Notes: a model not told the origin generated them from the sequence alone. Shown: positions 28,221-39,634, numbered from the stretch's first letter. The stretch: DNA of 64,000 nucleotides from Micrococcaceae bacterium Sec5.7 (GCA_039636785.1 CP144169.1:2666001-2730000), one strand, 5' to 3'. Numbers and translations are program-made.

Positions 28221-30302
28221 TTATTTCCATCCTGTGGCAGCCAGCAGCCGCTTCTCGAACATGGGAATCATGCTTTCGACGTACGTTTTGGTGAGGTGGT
28301 TGTCGTCCTTGTAGACGTAGACGTTGCCCACCACTGCGGGACAGGTGCCGTCGGCGCAGATGAAGTCACTCAGGTCCATCAGGTGCAGGTCCTCCACCTT
28401 GCCGCGGTAATCGTCCAGGGGTGATGACGCCGCAAGTGACTCGTTGAGCGGCGGGTTGCACTCCGGCGCATCCGCCCCGTTCTTCTGGACACATTCGGGC
28501 ATGTTGGTACGGAAACGCGGGTTGTCTCTGACCCCCACCACGTCCATGCCGGCGTCAGTGAACTGCTTGATGCCGTCAAGGTAGCCCGGCACCTCGGTTT
28601 CAAAAGGAGCTTCCGCATGGGTCAGCGAAGCAACCGTGAACACTGCATCGGGCCGATGCTCCATGACGTAGGCGGCGCCGGCCCGGTTGAAGGCGTTACA
28701 CCCCGCATCACGCTCAGGTGACTCTGCCCCGAACCGGCAATCACCCCGTAGCAGGGTCACCACTTCCCAACCGCGCTGTTTGGCGATGGGACCCAGGGCG
28801 GCCATGTACTGCTGGGCGTGGGAATCGCCCAGCACCACGATCCGCTTGGTGACGGCGTCCGGCTTGGTGTTCTGCAGGCAGCCTTCGAGCAGTGGATCAG
28901 TGGGGACATTTTCGTCCGCGCACAGGCCATCGATGTCGGCCCATTCGTTTTCCATGGCGGCCGGGGCCGGAATGATTTTTGCCTCCGGCATGGGCTTGCC
29001 CGCGTTTTCCGGCGCCAGCACCGCGGCACCGGGAGTCAGCTCCCGGGGCTGGGCATCGGCAGCAGCCTCTTCGGCTGTCAGTTGGGTCTGCCAGACAGCC
29101 ACAGGGCCGGCCAGCAGCGCACCGCAGGCCACAATCACGACGGCGGTACGCCAGGCACGCAGTTCAGGCCAGTGCCATTCGCGCAGGGGTTTTTCGACGA
29201 ACTTGGTGGTCAGTACCGCCAGCAGGATCGCTCCTGCCACAATGGCCAGGCCCTGGACCAGGTCAGGGGCGGTGATGTCCGCGCCGGCCAGGGCAAGGAC
29301 CAGGAGCGGCCAGTGCCACAGATACAGGGCATAGGAATTGTCGCCCAGCCGTACGAGCGGTTTCCAGCCCAGCAGCCGGTCCGCTCCGAACCGGCTTCCG
29401 CTCTGGCCGGCCACGATGATGGCGGCGGCAGCCAGGGTCGGCCACAGGGCGATGAACCCGGGGAAGGACCTGTCCACGGTCAACACCAGCCCGCACGCAA
29501 TCATTGCCACCAGGCCTGCCCAGCCCAGCACCACCCGCAGTGCCCTGCCCGGTTTCAGGTACGGCAGGAAGAGAGCCAGGAGGGAGCCCAGTGCGAACTC
29601 CCAGAGCCTCGCACGGGTATCAAAATACGCGTAGGCCTGGTTGGCGGCGGTCTGGTCAATGGAATACAGCAGGGACGCTATGAAGATCGCGCCGAAGGGA
29701 ACAATCAGCACCACGCGGTACTTGATGCTGGCCAACCGCCCGGGCATCCGACGGAGCAATCGCCACAGGATGGCCGTGCCGGCGAACACCAGCGGCCACA
29801 GGATGAACACCTGCCCCTGGATGGACAGGGACCAGAAGTGCTGCAGCGGGCTGGCACCGGAGTGGTCCTGCGCGTAGTAGTCCACCGCGGTGTCTGCAAG
29901 GAGCCAGTTCTGGCGGTAGAGGAGCGAGGCCCACGCCTGGTCCAGAATGTCCGGCCAGCGGCTCTGCGGGATGATCAGCCAGGTGCCTGCCAGCGTACCC
30001 AGAATAACTACGACGGCGGCGGGCAGCAGCCGCTTGAACAGGTGCAGCCAGTGCGTCACCAGCCGGAGGGGTTTACCGCTTTCAACTTTCCGCACAAAGG
30101 AAAGCGTCAGCAGGAATGCCGAAATGAGCAGGAAGATGTCCACGCCGCCGGACACCCGGCCGAGCCACACGTGATAGGTGACCACCATCAGAACGGCCAG
30201 GGCCCGAAGCCCTTGTACTTCCGGGCGGTAGTTCGGTCTTTGGCTCGCGGGCTCCGCGCCTTGCACATGGCCCGGCGACGGGGTGGTTCTCGCTATCGAC
30301 AC
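28221..30302 (-). CDS. Acyltransferase-3 membrane protein with C-terminal SGNH domain (OafA/OafB type)
   Basis: This protein is likely to O-acetylate a cell-surface glycan. The first 380 or so residues are the acyltransferase-3 domain with about ten membrane helices. RPEVQGLRALAVLMVVTYHVW carries the catalytic His, and FWSLSIQGQVFILWPL is the second family block. The rest is an outside SGNH domain with IVVLGDSHAQQYMAAL as its Gly-Asp-Ser block. I prefer the GTG at 30302, with GAGAGG 6 bp upstream, giving 693 residues; the ATG at 30338 has no binding site. The gene stands alone and is divergent from the DUF389 gene. Family members modify LPS, peptidoglycan or teichoic-type polymers; the target here is unknown. 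Confidence 0.88.
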   Translation of the reverse strand: MSIARTTPSPGHVQGAEPASQRPNYRPEVQGLRALAVLMVVTYHVWLGRVSGGVDIFLLISAFLLTLSFVRKVESGKPLRLVTHWLHLFKRLLPAAVVVILGTLAGTWLIIPQSRWPDILDQAWASLLYRQNWLLADTAVDYYAQDHSGASPLQHFWSLSIQGQVFILWPLVFAGTAILWRLLRRMPGRLASIKYRVVLIVPFGAIFIASLLYSIDQTAANQAYAYFDTRARLWEFALGSLLALFLPYLKPGRALRVVLGWAGLVAMIACGLVLTVDRSFPGFIALWPTLAAAAIIVAGQSGSRFGADRLLGWKPLVRLGDNSYALYLWHWPLLVLALAGADITAPDLVQGLAIVAGAILLAVLTTKFVEKPLREWHWPELRAWRTAVVIVACGALLAGPVAVWQTQLTAEEAAADAQPRELTPGAAVLAPENAGKPMPEAKIIPAPAAMENEWADIDGLCADENVPTDPLLEGCLQNTKPDAVTKRIVVLGDSHAQQYMAALGPIAKQRGWEVVTLLRGDCRFGAESPERDAGCNAFNRAGAAYVMEHRPDAVFTVASLTHAEAPFETEVPGYLDGIKQFTDAGMDVVGVRDNPRFRTNMPECVQKNGADAPECNPPLNESLAASSPLDDYRGKVEDLHLMDLSDFICADGTCPAVVGNVYVYKDDNHLTKTYVESMIPMFEKRLLAATGWK

Positions 30303-30405
30303 AAAAAACCTCTCAAAGCGGTTGCCCAAATCACCCATGTTATCAATTCGTGATGTTCAATACGAATCGACGGCTACGCTTACCCTAGGTGGAAGGGGTC
30401 TTCGC

Positions 30406-31368
30406 TTGATCGTGCAGATGCGAATTTTTGTGCCAGCGGAGCTGTCTGCCCTGGTGGTTGAAAGCTGCACGCAACAGACAGGCACAGCGGAGGTAGCTGT
30501 GCATCCGGGGGCCTCGATACTCCCACCCGGCGATGTGATCACAGTACAGATTGCCCGCGAGGCCGTTGAAGAACTGATGGAGAAACTCCACGCGCTGAAG
30601 ATCCAGGAGCTGGGATCCGTGTCCGTCTGGATGCCGGAGCTGGTCCTTTCAGACCGCGCGGACAAGGCCGAGGCCGCCGCGCCGGGTCAGGGCGCCGACT
30701 CGGTGGTTTGGGACGAAGTTACCCGCCAGACCGGCGAGGACGCACGGCTCACCTGGAGCTATCTGGCGTTCCTTCTGCTCGCCACCCAGCTGGCCGCAAT
30801 CGGCATCGTGACGGATTCAACCATCGCGATTGTGGGGGCCATGGCCATCGGTCCGGAATTCGGTCCGCTGGCGGCGCTGGCAGTGTCCCTTGCCAGGCGC
30901 AAGTGGCGGATTGGCCGGGACGCTGCTGTGGCTCTCGCCATCGGATTTCCTGTTGCCATGCTGGCCGCTGCGCTGACCACCAGGCTGTCCGCAGCCGTGG
31001 GGTTGTTCCCGGCGGACATCCTTGACCGGGGATCGGCGGTCGAGTTCATTTACCATCCGGGCCCGTACTCCCTCATAGTCGCGGTCCTGGCCGGTGCGGC
31101 CGGAATGCTCTCGATGATCAGCAGGCGTTCGGCGGCCCTGATCGGGGTTTTCATCTCGGTGACCACGGTTCCGGCCGCGGGATTCGTCGCCGTCGCACTG
31201 GTTCTGGGTGAATCCGGGAAGGCCGCAGGTTCGGCTCTCCAGCTGCTGCTGAACCTCGTGGGGATCGTGGTGGCTGCGGTCGCGGTGCTCTACTTCTACA
31301 GCCTCATTACGAAACGGCTTCCCGGGAGTACGGCTGAGCGGCTCCGGCGCAAGGCACAGCGCACCTGA
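30406..31368 (+). CDS. DUF389 integral membrane protein
   Basis: A roughly 320-residue protein of the DUF389 family. A soluble N-terminal domain (about 1-110) starts MRIFVPAELSALVVESC. Six to seven membrane helices follow, with the family hallmark IVGAMAIGPEFGPLAALAVSL in the first pair and LIGVFISVTTVPAAGFVAVAL later. The tail is Arg-rich. I place the start at TTG 30406, 7 bp after GGAAGGGG; the ATG at 30418 is the main alternative. The longer frame upstream overlaps the acyltransferase promoter and is unlikely. The function of the family is unknown. The gene is convergent with groEL. Confidence 0.85.
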   Translation: MIVQMRIFVPAELSALVVESCTQQTGTAEVAVHPGASILPPGDVITVQIAREAVEELMEKLHALKIQELGSVSVWMPELVLSDRADKAEAAAPGQGADSVVWDEVTRQTGEDARLTWSYLAFLLLATQLAAIGIVTDSTIAIVGAMAIGPEFGPLAALAVSLARRKWRIGRDAAVALAIGFPVAMLAAALTTRLSAAVGLFPADILDRGSAVEFIYHPGPYSLIVAVLAGAAGMLSMISRRSAALIGVFISVTTVPAAGFVAVALVLGESGKAAGSALQLLLNLVGIVVAAVAVLYFYSLITKRLPGSTAERLRRKAQRT

Positions 31369-31430
31369 ACCGCCAGAGTCCAGGGGGGATCGGCAGCAGG
31401 GCACAGGCCGGAATCAGCGGGGAAAACAGA

Positions 31431-31462
31431 CAGGTCCGGCACCCACCGGGGTGCCGGACCTG
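31431..31462 (-). terminator. Terminator of the groES-groEL operon
   Basis: A perfect 14-bp stem (CAGGTCCGGCACCC / GGGTGCCGGACCTG) with a 4-base loop lies 25 bp past the groEL stop. On the minus strand TCTGTTTTCC follows. It can also stop the converging DUF389 transcript. Confidence 0.85.
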
Positions 31463-31486
31463 TTGAACTGCCTGCGAGGCTACAAG

Positions 31487-33109
<1,623 letters not shown>

Positions 33110-33173
33110 TCAAGACAGAACCCCGCGCTGCTGATCGTGTCAGACAAGATCAGCGGCACGGGGATCCAAAGAG

Positions 33174-33470
33174 TTACTTGACGACGATCGCCAGAACGTC
33201 GCGGGCGGACAGCACAAGGTAGTCAGTGCCGCCGGTCTTGACTTCAGTTCCGCCGTACTTGGAGTAGATGACAACGTCGCCGGTGGCGACGTCAATCGGA
33301 ACGCGGTTGCCGTTGTCGTCAAAGCGGCCGGGGCCTACTGCAACAACTTCGCCTTCCTGCGGCTTCTCCTGCGCGGAGTCCGGGATAACCAGGCCGGAAG
33401 CCGTGGTCTGCTCGGCTTCGAGCGGGCGGACAACAATACGATCCTCAAGAGGCTTAATAGAGACCGACAC
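33174..33470 (-). CDS. groS: 10 kDa co-chaperonin GroES
   Basis: GroES is the lid of the GroEL chamber. At 98 residues it has the family start [33 protein letters not shown], the roof segment [16 protein letters not shown], and the C-terminal strand [32 protein letters not shown]. The start codon is GTG, set by GGAGAGG a few bases upstream. It is the first gene of groES-groEL and is preceded by a promoter overlapping one CIRCE site and followed by another in the leader. Confidence 0.97.
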   Translation of the reverse strand: MSVSIKPLEDRIVVRPLEAEQTTASGLVIPDSAQEKPQEGEVVAVGPGRFDDNGNRVPIDVATGDVVIYSKYGGTEVKTGGTDYLVLSARDVLAIVVK

Positions 33471-33582
33471 TCGGACCTCTCCTTCTTCGTCAGCAAATTT
33501 ATGGACTATAAAACTGTGGTGCCATGGCGTGCAAACCGTCGTCGCGGTGCCGGCAGCTGCCTGGCTGGTAGTGCTTTGGGTG

Positions 33583-33609
33583 TTAGCACCCTCCTAGGGA
33601 GAGTGCCAA
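33583..33609 (-). promoter_or_regulatory. CIRCE operator, groES-proximal
   Basis: TTAGCACCC, 9-nt spacer, GAGTGCCAA matches TTAGCACTC-N9-GAGTGCTAA at 16 of 18 arm positions. It lies just downstream of the predicted -10 on the minus strand, in the leader of groES. Confidence 0.9.
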
Positions 33610-33614
33610 TGAAG

Positions 33615-33644
33615 ACTCTATGTAAGTGGTTAGCACTCGGTCAA
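33615..33644 (-). promoter_or_regulatory. groES-groEL promoter
   Basis: On the minus strand TTGACC (-35, 33644-33639) is followed after 18 bp by TAGAGT (-10, 33620-33615). The -35 overlaps the upstream CIRCE and the start point falls at the downstream one, so HrcA bound at either site would block RNA polymerase. Confidence 0.65.
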
Positions 33645-33656
33645 GGCGAGTGCCAG
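33630..33656 (-). promoter_or_regulatory. CIRCE operator, upstream copy
   Basis: TTAGCACTC, 9-nt spacer, GAGTGCCAG has a perfect first arm and 7 of 9 in the second. It overlaps the -35 element and spacer of the groES promoter. Confidence 0.9.
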
Positions 33657-33690
33657 CATTTCGTCATGGGTGAACGCCGCGAAGCGCCTG

Positions 33691-34077
33691 TCAGCGGCCT
33701 GCCAGGTCGTCGAAATCGACGTCTTCACCGTTGTCGTTTTCCTCGTCGGCGGAGGCGTTGCGCTTGCGGTAGAGGACAAGAGCGGCAGCTGCAGCTGTCA
33801 GCGCGGACACAATGAGAAACACAATGCCGCCTATGCGCGCAGCGGAATACAGACCGCGGATGTCGCGGGCTTCGTCGGTGGCGTCGTTAATGTTCTTGCC
33901 GCCGACCGAATATACGGTGGCGTTGAAAGCATCCAGTGCGAAAATAATCGCCAGCAGTGCAATGCAGACGATGGCGACTGCAGCTCCGGCGATCAGCGCC
34001 GGCCTGGCATACTTCACAAGGCCCCGGCGGTTGGATACGGGTTGCTCGGCGGGTTGCGGAGTTGCGCTGTCTTCCAT
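33691..34077 (-). CDS. Small membrane protein, unknown function
   Basis: A 128-residue protein with two membrane helices, at about 26-48 (ALIAGAAVAIVCIALLAIIFALDAF) and 80-102 (IGGIVFLIVSALTAAAAALVLY). A hydrophilic segment that should be outside joins them, and the tail is acidic (DEENDNGEDVDFDDL). No family is recognised. The ATG at 34077 fits, because the frame upstream is antisense to the methyltransferase. It is divergent from the methyltransferase gene with only 54 bp between the starts. On the same strand it precedes groES, with both CIRCE sites within 110 bp of its stop, but the groES promoter is separate. Confidence 0.7.
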   Translation of the reverse strand: MEDSATPQPAEQPVSNRRGLVKYARPALIAGAAVAIVCIALLAIIFALDAFNATVYSVGGKNINDATDEARDIRGLYSAARIGGIVFLIVSALTAAAAALVLYRKRNASADEENDNGEDVDFDDLAGR

Positions 34078-34131
34078 GCCATCAACCCTATCGGCAACTG
34101 GCCCCCGACCCCCTCCACTACGCTTGATGCC

Positions 34132-35376
34132 ATGGCTGAAGCTCTGCAGGACCAGATCGCACCGCTCCTCACCAGCGAAGGCTGGGAGCTGTTGGCATCC
34201 CTTGGTCCCTACCGCGAGGACCAGGCCTTTGAACTCAATTCCGCCCTCCGCAAGGCCGGTCACTCCCCCGCGCTCGTTTCTGCCGTGCTGACCCAGTCCC
34301 GGCTTCGCACCCGGGCGGAGAGCAAGTTCGGCGAGTTCGCGCGGCAGATGCTCTTCACCCGGGCAGGTCTGGAACAGGCGACCAGGCTAAATGTGGCGGC
34401 GCGGCATGCCGAGCGCTTTGTTCAGGCCGGGGCCACACACGTGGCCGACCTCGGATGCGGGCTCGGCGCCGACTCCATGGCAATGGCTTCCATGGACCTG
34501 ACGGTCACCGCCGTGGAATATGACGAGGCTACGGCCGCGTGCGCCACCATGAACCTCATCCCCTTCCCGCAGGCCACCGTGGTCCATGCCGACGCCATGT
34601 CCTTTTCCCTCGAAGGAGTGGACGGCGTGTGGCTGGATCCGGCGCGCCGCACCACATCGACGTCCGGAACCAAGCGGATCTGGGACCCTGAAGCATTCTC
34701 CCCTCCGCTGTCCTTTGTGGAGTCCCTGGCTGGCTCGGGGCGTGCAGTGGGCGTCAAGATGGGGCCTGGCATGCCGCATGAGTCGGTGCCCGCCGGCTGC
34801 GAAGCCCAGTGGGTGTCCGTTGGCGGAGATGTCACCGAGGTGACCCTTTGGTTCAACAAGGTGAGCCGGCCCGGCATTCGCCGGGCAGCGTTGCTGCTCG
34901 GCCCGCAGGGGGCGGCGGAAATCACCAGCACTGAAGATTTCGCCGCCGGCCCGGCGGCACCCGTAGGCCCCGTGGCCGGCTATCTGTATGAGCCTGACGG
35001 TGCCGTGATCCGCGCCGGCCTGGTGGCCGACGTCGCCCTTCAGCTGGGCGGCCACCTCGTGGATGAACACATTGCCTACATCTGCGCGCCGGAATTGCTG
35101 GACACCCCGTTTGCCCGGGCTTACAAGGTCCTTGAGGTCATGCCCTTCAACGTCAAGGCGCTCAAGGCCTGGGTGAAACTGCACAACATCAGCGTGCTGG
35201 ACATCAAGAAGAGGGGCACGTCCGTCACCCCCGAAGAACTCCGGAGGCAGCTGCTGCAGGGCGGAAAGTCCGGAGGAAAGGCCACCGGAGGAAGAAGCGC
35301 AGGCAAGAAGGCGGCCACCCTGGTCCTCACCCGGATCGGCGAGGACAGGGTGGCCATCTCGGTGGAGCCCGTTTAG
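34132..35376 (+). CDS. Class I SAM-dependent methyltransferase with THUMP-like C-terminus
   Basis: A 414-residue protein. The SAM-binding motif is VADLGCGLGADSMAMA at about 105-120, the acidic post-I motif is AVEYDE, and DGVWLDPARRT occupies the place of the catalytic motif IV (DPPR-like). A C-terminal domain from about 330 (VMPFNVKALKAWVKLHNISVLDIKKRGTSVTPEELRRQL) matches the THUMP-like domain attached to such methyltransferases, which suggests an RNA substrate. A Gly/Lys-rich insert (GGKSGGKATGGRSAGKK) precedes the last strand. The ATG at 34132 has no strong binding site; frames further upstream are antisense to the neighbouring gene. The substrate is not known. Confidence 0.85.
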   Translation: MAEALQDQIAPLLTSEGWELLASLGPYREDQAFELNSALRKAGHSPALVSAVLTQSRLRTRAESKFGEFARQMLFTRAGLEQATRLNVAARHAERFVQAGATHVADLGCGLGADSMAMASMDLTVTAVEYDEATAACATMNLIPFPQATVVHADAMSFSLEGVDGVWLDPARRTTSTSGTKRIWDPEAFSPPLSFVESLAGSGRAVGVKMGPGMPHESVPAGCEAQWVSVGGDVTEVTLWFNKVSRPGIRRAALLLGPQGAAEITSTEDFAAGPAAPVGPVAGYLYEPDGAVIRAGLVADVALQLGGHLVDEHIAYICAPELLDTPFARAYKVLEVMPFNVKALKAWVKLHNISVLDIKKRGTSVTPEELRRQLLQGGKSGGKATGGRSAGKKAATLVLTRIGEDRVAISVEPV

Positions 35377-35404
35377 TTTCCACGCGGGGTTTCCACGCGG
35401 ACGG

Positions 35405-36367
35405 CTACTGCGCCCGCATGAACTCTTCCGCGTCCCGGATCTGCTGCTCCGTGGGCCGGATCCCGGTGTAGAGCACAAACTGTTCCAGAGCCTGGATGGT
35501 GGCCACTTCGGCCCCCGTGATGACCGGCTTGCCGGCCGCCCGGGCGGCCTTGATGAGCGGGGTTTCCGCCGGCAGTGCGACGACGTCGAACACCACCTTC
35601 GCGGCTTCGATCACCTCAGTGGGGAAGGAAAGCGATTCCGCTTCAGGATCCCCGGCCATGCCGACTTTCATGCCGACTTTCATGCCGACTTTCATACCGC
35701 CTTTCATACCGCCTTTCATACCGCCTTTCATACCGCCTTTCATACCGCCTTTCATACCGCCTTTCATACCGCCTTTCATACCGCCTTTCATACCGCCTTT
35801 CATACCAATAGGTGTGACGTTGATGATCAGGTCCGCCGTGCCGCCGTCGAGCCCTGCCTGCCAGGTGAACCCATACTGCTCTGCGAGCGCCCGGCCGGAA
35901 GCCTCGTTCCGGGCGACCACTGTTACATCCTTGAATCCGGCGTCACGCAGCGCCGCTGCGGTGGCTTTAGCCATCCCGCCGGCGCCCTTGAGCAGCACCG
36001 AGTAGCCGGTGGGCACGGCATTGCGCTCGAGCAATTGCTCAATCGCGGTGTAGTCCGTGTTGTAGGCCGTGAGCCGGCCGCCGTCGTTGACGATGGTGTT
36101 CACTGAATCGATCGCCTTGGCCGAAGGATCCATCACGTCCACGAGGGCGATCACGTCCTCCTTGTACGGCATGGAGACCGCGCAGCCGCGGATGCCGAGT
36201 CCGCGGACTCCGGCTATGGCCTGGGCCAGATCTGTGGGGGCGAAGGCCTTGTAGATCCAGTTCAGCCCAAGCTGCTGATACAGGTGGTTATGGAAGCGCG
36301 TCCCGTTGTTGCTCGGCCGGGCCGAAAGCGAGATGCAGAGGGTCATGTCTTTGTTCAGAATGGGCAC
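35405..36367 (-). CDS. Shikimate 5-dehydrogenase-like protein with an in-frame GMKG repeat insert
   Basis: A 320-residue AroE/YdiB-like NADP-dependent oxidoreductase. The N-terminal substrate domain has LSARPSNNGTRFHNHLYQQLGLNWIYKAF and the family Lys in SMPYKEDVI. The cofactor domain has LLKGAGGMAKATAAALRDAG. At the loop that normally reads NVTPIGMAG the chain is expanded: after TPI come nine GMKG units and three GMKV units before GMAGDPEAESLSFP, adding 48 residues. The frame is open throughout, so a protein can be made, but the insert lies in the cofactor domain near the active site and may change activity. It is a second shikimate-type enzyme of unclear substrate rather than a certain AroE. 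L36 lies 23 bp upstream on the same strand. Confidence 0.88.
   Translation of the reverse strand: MPILNKDMTLCISLSARPSNNGTRFHNHLYQQLGLNWIYKAFAPTDLAQAIAGVRGLGIRGCAVSMPYKEDVIALVDVMDPSAKAIDSVNTIVNDGGRLTAYNTDYTAIEQLLERNAVPTGYSVLLKGAGGMAKATAAALRDAGFKDVTVVARNEASGRALAEQYGFTWQAGLDGGTADLIINVTPIGMKGGMKGGMKGGMKGGMKGGMKGGMKGGMKGGMKGGMKVGMKVGMKVGMAGDPEAESLSFPTEVIEAAKVVFDVVALPAETPLIKAARAAGKPVITGAEVATIQALEQFVLYTGIRPTEQQIRDAEEFMRAQ
35661..35804 (-). repeat. Coding minisatellite: twelve 12-bp units
   Basis: Twelve tandem units of 12 bp fill 144 bp without a break: three CCGACTTTCAT(G/A) followed by nine identical CCGCCTTTCATA (plus strand). On the coding strand they give GMKV x3 and GMKG x9. Because the unit is a multiple of three, gain or loss of units keeps the frame. 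Nine identical copies suggest recent expansion by slippage or recombination. Confidence 0.97.
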
Positions 36368-36389
36368 AGCACCATTAAACCCACAGCTG

Positions 36390-36512
36390 TCACCCCTGGC
36401 GGGCCTTCAGCCGTGGATTCTTCTTGTTGATGACGAAGGTCCTGCCGCGGCGCCGCACTATCTGCGATCCCGGGATCTTCTTGAGGGCGCGCAGAGAGTT
36501 TCTGACTTTCAT
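36390..36512 (-). CDS. rpmJ: 50S ribosomal protein L36, zinc-free form
   Basis: A 40-residue L36 protein ([20 protein letters not shown] then [20 protein letters not shown]). The normal zinc-binding Cys/His set of L36 is absent, so this is the C-minus form that bacteria make to spare zinc. GGAGG lies 8 bp before the ATG at 36512. It is 51 bp downstream of the CobW-like gene on the same strand, with no terminator between, and that gene has a Zur-like box at its promoter. The likely role is replacement of zinc-binding L36 in ribosomes during zinc starvation. Confidence 0.95.
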   Translation of the reverse strand: MKVRNSLRALKKIPGSQIVRRRGRTFVINKKNPRLKARQG

Positions 36513-36563
36513 TATCTTTTCCTCCAGTAACGGGTGGTATTCAATGTGGACGGTCCATGAGTT

Positions 36564-37745
<1,182 letters not shown>

Positions 37746-37751
37746 CCCGCG

Positions 37752-37781
37752 AGTCTAATTGCAAATAGTTCTCATTAGCAA
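37752..37781 (-). promoter_or_regulatory. Promoter of the CobW-like/rpmJ unit, probably leaderless
   Basis: On the minus strand TTGCTA (37781-37776) and TAGACT (37757-37752) are 18 bp apart. TAGACT ends 6 bases before the ATG, so the transcript would begin at or next to the start codon. No ribosome binding site is present, which fits a leaderless mRNA. Confidence 0.5.
37758..37778 (-). promoter_or_regulatory. Zur-like operator
   Basis: ATTGCAAATAGTTCTCATTAG is an imperfect palindrome resembling actinobacterial Zur boxes (of the form TTGAAAAT-N2-TTTTCAT). It fills the spacer between the -35 and -10 of the CobW-like gene, an ideal position for repression. The downstream cargo (zinc-free L36, CobW-like protein) is what Zur controls elsewhere, which supports the call. 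It could also affect nothing upstream, because the GH3 gene only ends there. Confidence 0.65.
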
Positions 37782-37787
37782 AACGAC

Positions 37788-39518
37788 TCAGGGACAGCCT
37801 GCCCCTGCACGGAAACCTCCGAAGGCTGACGGCAGGTTTCCGGGGGCCGGCGCCTTGCCCGTCAGAACAGCAAGCAACGCCTTGAAGGCTCCCGGACTGC
37901 GGCCGTACAAGGCAATTTTGGCAGGTGCTGTGGATCCGGCCAGAGCCCACGGTGCGTCAAGCGCCACCGCGATGTGGCCGTCAACGGGTCTGCCGCCGTA
38001 TCCGATGAGGCTCACCAGCGGGCCGGTGCCAAGCCCGACTCCTGCTTCCTGCGCAGCTGCTTCGAACCGTGCCCTGTCCTGCGCAGAACCGCCCGCAACC
38101 CGCACGGAGCCGGGCACCATGGGTCCCTTGCATGGGCCGGCGAGGATGGTGACTGCTGCCGCGGAAACTTTCGTCGAGAGCGTGTTGCCGCTCCCCGGCG
38201 CCGCCCCCGGTGCCGCCTTGGCATGCTCCCGCTCCCGCCAGATCATCATGGTGGCTACACGCCGGGCGGCCTCATCCAGGCGCGCCGCCGGCAGGGTGCC
38301 CGCCGTAGCAGCACTGACGATCGCGGCATGGGCCTGTTCAACATCGGCCGGCATCAGCAACAGATCCGCCCCGGCAGCCAGTGCCCGCGGCGCGGCGGAT
38401 CCGTTGGGAAACTGTTTCTGCACCGCACCCATGTTTAGCGCATCCGTCACGGCCACACCTGTGAAGCCCATCCCCCGCAGCGCTGCATATGCGGGTTTCG
38501 AAAGCGACGCCGGAACTCCCGGCTCCAGTGCCGTCACGGCGATGTGCCCCGTCATGACCATGGGAGCCCCAGCGTCAACGGCGGCCTTGAACGGCTTCCA
38601 GTCCTTGGCCCGGAGCTGGGCCACAGTTGCGTTCTGGACCGGAAGGCCCTCATGTGAATCCACCGTGACAGAGCCGTGGCCGGGAAAGTGCTTGACGGCA
38701 GGCAGCATCCCGCCGGCCAGCATTCCACGGAAGAAGCCGACCCCCAGTTTGGCCGCCGCGTCCGGGCTGGCGGACATTGACCGTGCGCCGATAGTGGGAT
38801 CTGACGCGCCGATGGTGACGTCCGCGTCCGGTGCGAAGTCCACATTGAAGCCCAACGGCGCCAGTTCCGCGGCGAGGGCGCGGCCGGACTCGGTTGCAAG
38901 AGGTACGCTTCCAGCGGCACCGTAGCTCATGGGCGACGGCCATTCGGTCAGCGGAGCCCCCAGCCTGGCCACCTCACCGCCTTCCTGGTCCACACCGATC
39001 AACCCGGGCCAACCGCGGCCGTCCGACCGCGCGGCCCCGGACAGACGCTTGGTGACGGTGGCCATTGCGGCGGTATCCACCAGACCGTCAACAGTTTTGG
39101 GGACGTTGTCGCCCATGATGATGGAACCGGCCAGATGGAGCCGCTCAATCCTGGCGGCCTGGGCCTCGTAATCCAGTCCGGCATAAAAGGGCATCAGGAC
39201 CTGTCCGGCCTTCTGGCTGAGGTTCATTTTGGCCAGTGCCGCACTGGCAGCATCAACGTCACTCTGCTGCGGGCCCCAGCCCAGCGGCTTTACCCCGGGA
39301 TCCGGTGAGGGAGCAGTGGCGGCGGGTGCCGGCGTCGTCGGCTGTGATCCGGAGGTGGCGGACCCTGGGGTGGCCGGTCCTGACGCGGATTCCGCCCCCG
39401 ACTCAGCTGGGGAGGGTGCCGGCAGACAGGATGACGCCGCCAGCAATACCGTCAGCGCCGCCGCCGTGAGCATCAGTCTGTGAAAACTCTCACGCGCTCC
39501 CTGTAACCAAGCCATCAT
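37788..39518 (-). CDS. GH3 lipoprotein, beta-N-acetylhexosaminidase (NagZ-like)
   Basis: A 576-residue glycoside hydrolase family 3 enzyme, probably removing N-acetylglucosamine from cell-wall fragments. The N-terminus is a lipoprotein signal with lipobox LAASSC (Cys at about 31), then a Pro/Ala/Ser-rich linker to about 75. The catalytic domain has IMGDNVP, GVDQEGGEVARLG, AVKHFPGHGSV with its His-containing loop, and VTDALNM with the nucleophile Asp. After about 400 a second, less typical domain follows. The Zur-like box lies between its stop and the next gene. No operon partner upstream: it is divergent from ybdK. The hexosaminidase specificity is inferred from the KHFPGHG loop. Confidence 0.88.
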   Translation of the reverse strand: MMAWLQGARESFHRLMLTAAALTVLLAASSCLPAPSPAESGAESASGPATPGSATSGSQPTTPAPAATAPSPDPGVKPLGWGPQQSDVDAASAALAKMNLSQKAGQVLMPFYAGLDYEAQAARIERLHLAGSIIMGDNVPKTVDGLVDTAAMATVTKRLSGAARSDGRGWPGLIGVDQEGGEVARLGAPLTEWPSPMSYGAAGSVPLATESGRALAAELAPLGFNVDFAPDADVTIGASDPTIGARSMSASPDAAAKLGVGFFRGMLAGGMLPAVKHFPGHGSVTVDSHEGLPVQNATVAQLRAKDWKPFKAAVDAGAPMVMTGHIAVTALEPGVPASLSKPAYAALRGMGFTGVAVTDALNMGAVQKQFPNGSAAPRALAAGADLLLMPADVEQAHAAIVSAATAGTLPAARLDEAARRVATMMIWREREHAKAAPGAAPGSGNTLSTKVSAAAVTILAGPCKGPMVPGSVRVAGGSAQDRARFEAAAQEAGVGLGTGPLVSLIGYGGRPVDGHIAVALDAPWALAGSTAPAKIALYGRSPGAFKALLAVLTGKAPAPGNLPSAFGGFRAGAGCP

Positions 39519-39634
39519 CTCGATGCTACCCCTGCATTAGACTTGAAACACTCGTTGCCCTGCCCGCCTCCCCTTCCGAATGGACCTGCCAGAAGCGGCC
39601 GGAGCTACGGACAACAGAACAGTTAGGGGACCAC

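Noticed and set aside
34387..35478. Minus-strand open frame of 363 codons opposite the methyltransferase
   Set aside because: The methyltransferase has clear motifs on the plus strand; this frame has none.
35661..35804. 12-bp tandem units as a CRISPR-like array
   Set aside because: The units are contiguous with no spacers and are part of an open coding frame.
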